Shown: positions 4,998 to 7,695 of the stretch, in pieces
Numbering within the stretch: the first letter of the stretch is position 1
Layout of the letters: each line of letters opens with the position of its first letter
Assembly (NCBI GenBank): GCA_904502115.1
Contig: CAJGDW010000072.1
Location: forward strand, 1-7,695
Direction of reading: 5' to 3'
Origin: Paludibacteraceae bacterium
GTDB taxonomy: Bacteria > Bacteroidota > Bacteroidia > Bacteroidales > Paludibacteraceae
Length of the DNA stretch: 7,695 nt
Program-made: the position numbers and the translations under genes
Notes under the pieces: generated by a model
Told to the model about the DNA's origin: nothing
Seen by the model: only the letters and a program-made list of their open reading frames with translations
The model's database searches: none

Positions 4998-5864
4998 ATG
5001 CAGATAAGTATTGTTGTTAATCCTGTATCGGGCACCAATAGCGCCCGAAAACGAGCCAAACGCATAGTAAAAGCACTAGAAGAGCATTTTTGCATTAAAG
5101 CATTATACACCGAATACGCTGGGCATGGCATAGAACTTACCCAGCAACTTATAGCAAAAGGAACAGACGTTTTAATTGCTGTGGGTGGAGACGGCACGGT
5201 TAACGAGATTTCATCGGCTTTAACAGGCAGCCGTACCGCCTTATTTATTGTTCCAACAGGAAGCGGCAATGGATTGGCACGCGATTTAGGTATGTACGGG
5301 CTATCTATTAAGCAAATTATTGAGCGCATAGAACAAAACAACATACACCTAATAGACTCTGGAGTGGCCGATAAAAAGGCGTTTTTTTGCACTTGCGGCA
5401 CCGGTTTTGATGCTTACATTGGCCACCTTTTTGCACAAACCAAGGTACGCGGATTCTTAACCTACATCAAATTAAGTTTACACGCATTTAAAAGCTACAC
5501 TCCACTAACCTATCAACTTAAAACCAATCAAGGCGAATATACCCGTAAGGCTTTTGTAATTAATATTGCCAATAACAAACAATTTGGCAACAACGCCTAC
5601 ATAGCCCCCTTGGCCAATATGCAAGACGGATTGTTTACCGTTACCATTATTAAACCGTTTAAATGGTATCATGTGCCTTACATGGCGTACAGCTTGTTCT
5701 TTAAACGCATACACAAGAATAAATTTGTAGAAACATTTGATTGTGGCGATTGTAAGCTAACTATACCAGAAAATGGTTACCTACACGTTGATGGCGAGCC
5801 CATTACTACCCAAAGCAACCCTGTTTTAATACAAATCAGGCCCGCTTCTATCCATGTGTTATAA
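4998..5864 (+). CDS. DagK/YegS-family lipid kinase (diacylglycerol kinase catalytic domain)
   Basis: This 288-residue soluble protein is about the usual length for the family. The N-terminal nucleotide-binding half has IVVNPVSGTNSARK (residues 5-18), the GGDGT motif (63-67, in VGGDGTVNEISSAL) and PTGSGNGLAR (86-95). The C-terminal beta-rich half has CGTGFDAYIG (133-142), FGNNAYIAP (196-204), DGLF (210-213) and HVDGEP (263-268). Such enzymes transfer the ATP phosphate to a lipid hydroxyl such as diacylglycerol or a related lipid, at the inner face of the membrane; the true substrate cannot be told from the sequence. All core motifs are present, so the enzyme should be active. ATG 4998 follows a consensus promoter by about 15 bases. 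It appears to be a single gene; the next gene has its own -7 element. Confidence 0.93.
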   Translation: MQISIVVNPVSGTNSARKRAKRIVKALEEHFCIKALYTEYAGHGIELTQQLIAKGTDVLIAVGGDGTVNEISSALTGSRTALFIVPTGSGNGLARDLGMYGLSIKQIIERIEQNNIHLIDSGVADKKAFFCTCGTGFDAYIGHLFAQTKVRGFLTYIKLSLHAFKSYTPLTYQLKTNQGEYTRKAFVINIANNKQFGNNAYIAPLANMQDGLFTVTIIKPFKWYHVPYMAYSLFFKRIHKNKFVETFDCGDCKLTIPENGYLHVDGEPITTQSNPVLIQIRPASIHVL

Positions 5865-5926
5865 CCACAAATATTTTTTTCATAGCCCTTTTTGGCTCTT
5901 TGTATAGAATATTCACATAAAACACA

Positions 5927-5934
5927 TACCTTTG
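5927..5934 (+). promoter_or_regulatory. -7 element of the regulator-kinase pair
   Basis: TACCTTTG is identical to the tRNA-Lys -7 element. TTTG at 5899-5902 lies 24 bases upstream, longer than the 20 seen at the other promoters. The ATG at 5939 begins only 5 bases after the element, so the transcript should have almost no leader. Confidence 0.65.
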
Positions 5935-5938
5935 TTTT

Positions 5939-6517
5939 ATGGCAGTAAAAACAAACATCCCAGAAATAGTAGCATTAAAAATTGCAGTAGAAAAAAGGTT
6001 TGGACATCCCATTGAATCGAGAAACGATTTTACCTTACTAGCATACGATATAGAGCGCACTACCAATAGTCATATAGCCGAAAATACCCTACGTAGGCTA
6101 TGGGGACGTATTGCTAGCTACGAAACTGTATTTGTTAGAACACTGGATGTAATCTGTAAGTACATCGGCCACGAACATTGGCACAAATACTGCCAATTTA
6201 TAAAAACCGAAACTAACAAAGAATCAGATTTAGTAAAACAAGGTATGTCTATTAACGTAGAAGATTTAGCCCCTGGTGATAAAATACGCATTGGATGGTT
6301 ACCAGACAGAATGTGTATAGTTGAATATATAGGAGGACGTACATTTATAGCGATTGATGCTATTAATGCAACCCTTCAGAAAGGCGACACCTTTGAATGC
6401 AGTTTGATGCTAAAGAATTATCCGCTGTTTGTGGACAATTTGGTGCATGGCGGAGAACATTGCCCACGATACTCTATGGGGCTAACCAGCGGACTTACTA
6501 CCTTAGAAAAATTGTAA
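5939..6517 (+). CDS. Bacteroidota regulator-like protein with an RLWG-type N-terminal domain
   Basis: This 192-residue protein has no signal peptide or membrane segment. The N-terminal domain (about 6-88) follows a pattern I know from many Bacteroidota proteins: a start helix with FGHPIESRNDFTLLA (21-35), a helical segment ending in ENTLRRLWG (48-56) that resembles the recognition part of a helix-turn-helix, and TLDVICKYIGHEHWHKY (68-84). The C-terminal domain (about 104-187) is beta-rich, with VEDLAPGDKIRIGWLPDR (107-124), then LQKGDTF (146-152) and PLFVDNLVHGG (162-172); this too recurs in such proteins. Neither half has a function I can name with confidence; DNA binding is inferred. It lies 32 bp before a Ser/Thr kinase gene on the same strand, so it may be the target or partner of the kinase. 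The next in-frame ATG is at codon 103, so 5939 is the start. Confidence 0.82.
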   Translation: MAVKTNIPEIVALKIAVEKRFGHPIESRNDFTLLAYDIERTTNSHIAENTLRRLWGRIASYETVFVRTLDVICKYIGHEHWHKYCQFIKTETNKESDLVKQGMSINVEDLAPGDKIRIGWLPDRMCIVEYIGGRTFIAIDAINATLQKGDTFECSLMLKNYPLFVDNLVHGGEHCPRYSMGLTSGLTTLEKL

Positions 6518-6549
6518 TCTCCAATATTTTTTGTAACTTGCCCCTCGTT

Positions 6550-7644
6550 ATGAGAATTCATTCAGGAGCTGTTAATATAGAACCACAAAACCCTACCAAT
6601 CACTATAGTATACTAGAAACTATCAGTGAAGGTAGGGTTTTTAGTCTTTTCAAGGCACGTTATGGCACTAAATATGTTATTTTAAAGACTACGCATATAC
6701 ACGATGCCATGCACAGTGAAATATTGCGTCGCGAATATGAGATTGGAAAAACATTGTCGCACGCTTGCATTGTTTCTACGCTTGCCTTTGAAGAAAACAC
6801 GCCTGTAGGACCAGCTATTGTGTTAGAATACATTGAGGGTGTTACACTTGGTGAGACTTCTGTAACCAAAAAACAGCATCTCCTACACGATATTTTAGAC
6901 GGTGTAGATTACCTACACCACCGTGGCATACTGCACAACGACATAAAACCCGACAATATTCTTATAAATAAACTGGGCCATGCACGCATCATTGACTTTG
7001 GCTTGTCTTCGAGTTACGATAGCATTTACACAGGAGTAATTGGTGGCTCTGAAGGTTTCACCGCTCCAGAAATTTTGAATGGCGAAGGTTATGCTGGCGC
7101 CTCTTCCGACATCTACTCACTTGGTCTCATCATACAGCTACTTTTTGGCAATAAATACCAAAAAATAGTAAAAAAATGCACCATGATAGAGCCAGAGGCT
7201 CGTTATCAGAGTATTGGCGAACTAAAAAAAGCATTATTTACAAAGCGAGCCTTGCCATGGGCAGTTTGCGCTGGTATATTGGTGCTTATTATTGCATTTT
7301 TTGCCTTTTTGCCTACTGCGTTGCGCATCGAACAAACACGTAAAGAAACCAATTACAAAGCAGAAGCCACTGCCTTTTTAGACTCGGCGTACCAGACTAC
7401 CTTGCAACGTATAGAAAAATTTCCATACCATGAAATTGCCAAAGGGGCAAAAGAGTTTTACTTGAAATATTACAACGATATTTACTTGCTGCTACCCAAT
7501 GAAAAACGCCCAGCCTACGATGCAGTGCTGAGCGAACAAATTGCTGAATTAGATTCCCTTGCAGGAGAGCTTCCTACCCTACAAAATCTACCTCTAAAAG
7601 AGTTAGATGCTATTATTCAAGAGGTAATACAGTGGAGTGAGTAA
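6550..7644 (+). CDS. Membrane-anchored Hanks-type Ser/Thr protein kinase
   Basis: From ATG 6550 the protein has 364 residues. The kinase domain spans about 18-230: a degenerate glycine loop ISEGRVFSLFKA (25-36), ATP lysine K46 in YVILK, its partner E62, catalytic loop HNDIKPDN (129-136) with D131 and N136, DFG (149-151), APE (172-174) and SDIYSLG (186-192). Only one of three loop glycines remains and the HRD arginine is N130. The part after SLGLIIQLLFG (190-200) is short, reaching the last helices within about 10 residues. One membrane helix follows at about 235-256 after KR, predicting a cytoplasmic kinase and a helical extracytoplasmic tail of about 108 residues. The frame is open upstream to 6397 but that part overlaps the preceding gene and lacks kinase features. 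Likely co-transcribed with the regulator-like gene. Confidence 0.9.
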   Translation: MRIHSGAVNIEPQNPTNHYSILETISEGRVFSLFKARYGTKYVILKTTHIHDAMHSEILRREYEIGKTLSHACIVSTLAFEENTPVGPAIVLEYIEGVTLGETSVTKKQHLLHDILDGVDYLHHRGILHNDIKPDNILINKLGHARIIDFGLSSSYDSIYTGVIGGSEGFTAPEILNGEGYAGASSDIYSLGLIIQLLFGNKYQKIVKKCTMIEPEARYQSIGELKKALFTKRALPWAVCAGILVLIIAFFAFLPTALRIEQTRKETNYKAEATAFLDSAYQTTLQRIEKFPYHEIAKGAKEFYLKYYNDIYLLLPNEKRPAYDAVLSEQIAELDSLAGELPTLQNLPLKELDAIIQEVIQWSE

Positions 7645-7695
7645 GCTTTTCTACTATTTTTTTCTTTACATTTTCTGGATATAAAAACCAATCTA

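Noticed and set aside
4955..5401. Minus-strand 148-codon frame over the lipid kinase gene
   Set aside because: The opposite strand carries all lipid kinase motifs over the same region; this frame has no family features.
5884..5901. Possible terminator after the lipid kinase gene
   Set aside because: The stem AGCC/GGCT has only 4 bp and is followed by a short, broken T run, too weak to call.
6525..6541. Separate promoter for the kinase gene
   Set aside because: TA followed by six T and G has one base too many, and TAACTTGC lacks one T; neither fits well, so co-transcription with the upstream gene is simpler.
6397..6549. N-terminal extension of the kinase by 51 codons
   Set aside because: It overlaps the end of the regulator-like gene in another frame, has no kinase features, and ATG 6550 starts just before the kinase domain.

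Overview
The window looks like a chromosomal segment of a member of the Bacteroidota, most likely Bacteroidales-like. The evidence is of three kinds. Several start sites are preceded by the phylum's promoter pattern, TTTG, about 20 bases, then TAnnTTTG. Several proteins carry family signatures largely known from this phylum: DUF5063, an anti-sigma-like protein with an N-P-F-K-V-P-x-x-Y-F motif, and a regulator domain with an R-L-W-G motif. No clear Shine-Dalgarno sequences stand before the genes, which is normal for the phylum. Base composition is moderately AT-rich and even, with no clear compositional island.

Positions 1-2057 (minus strand) form a compact three-gene operon: a DUF5063 protein, a DEDDy-type 3'-5' exonuclease, and an RlmI/RlmK-like 23S rRNA cytosine methyltransferase cut off by the left edge. 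The spacing is 2 bp and then an 11-bp overlap, so the genes are probably co-translated. Positions 2121-3657 (plus strand, divergent) are a three-gene ECF sigma operon: sigma factor, a single-pass membrane protein that is probably its anti-sigma factor, and an exported helical protein with five cysteines. A strong terminator closes it.

Positions 3768-4148 hold a tRNA-Lys(UUU) gene with a textbook promoter and a strong terminator. The tRNA 3' end plus terminator is then repeated about 121 bp downstream. A short tRNA-like fold lies between the terminators, and both copies end in a 15-17 base sequence complementary to the T-arm of the tRNA. This is the least ordinary part of the window. A bidirectional hairpin at 4115-4148 separates it from a convergent lipoprotein gene (4164-4706, minus).

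Positions 4734-4997 are noncoding. They hold the lipoprotein promoter, a REP-like palindrome, a 7-bp tandem repeat, and the promoter of a DagK/YegS-type lipid kinase gene (4998-5864). Positions 5939-7644 hold two genes in tandem: a Bacteroidota-type regulator-like protein whose promoter leaves almost no leader, and a membrane-anchored Hanks-type Ser/Thr kinase with a degenerate glycine loop and an extracytoplasmic tail. I see nothing in 7645-7695.

No CRISPR array, transposase, integrase, toxin-antitoxin pair or known defence system was recognised.
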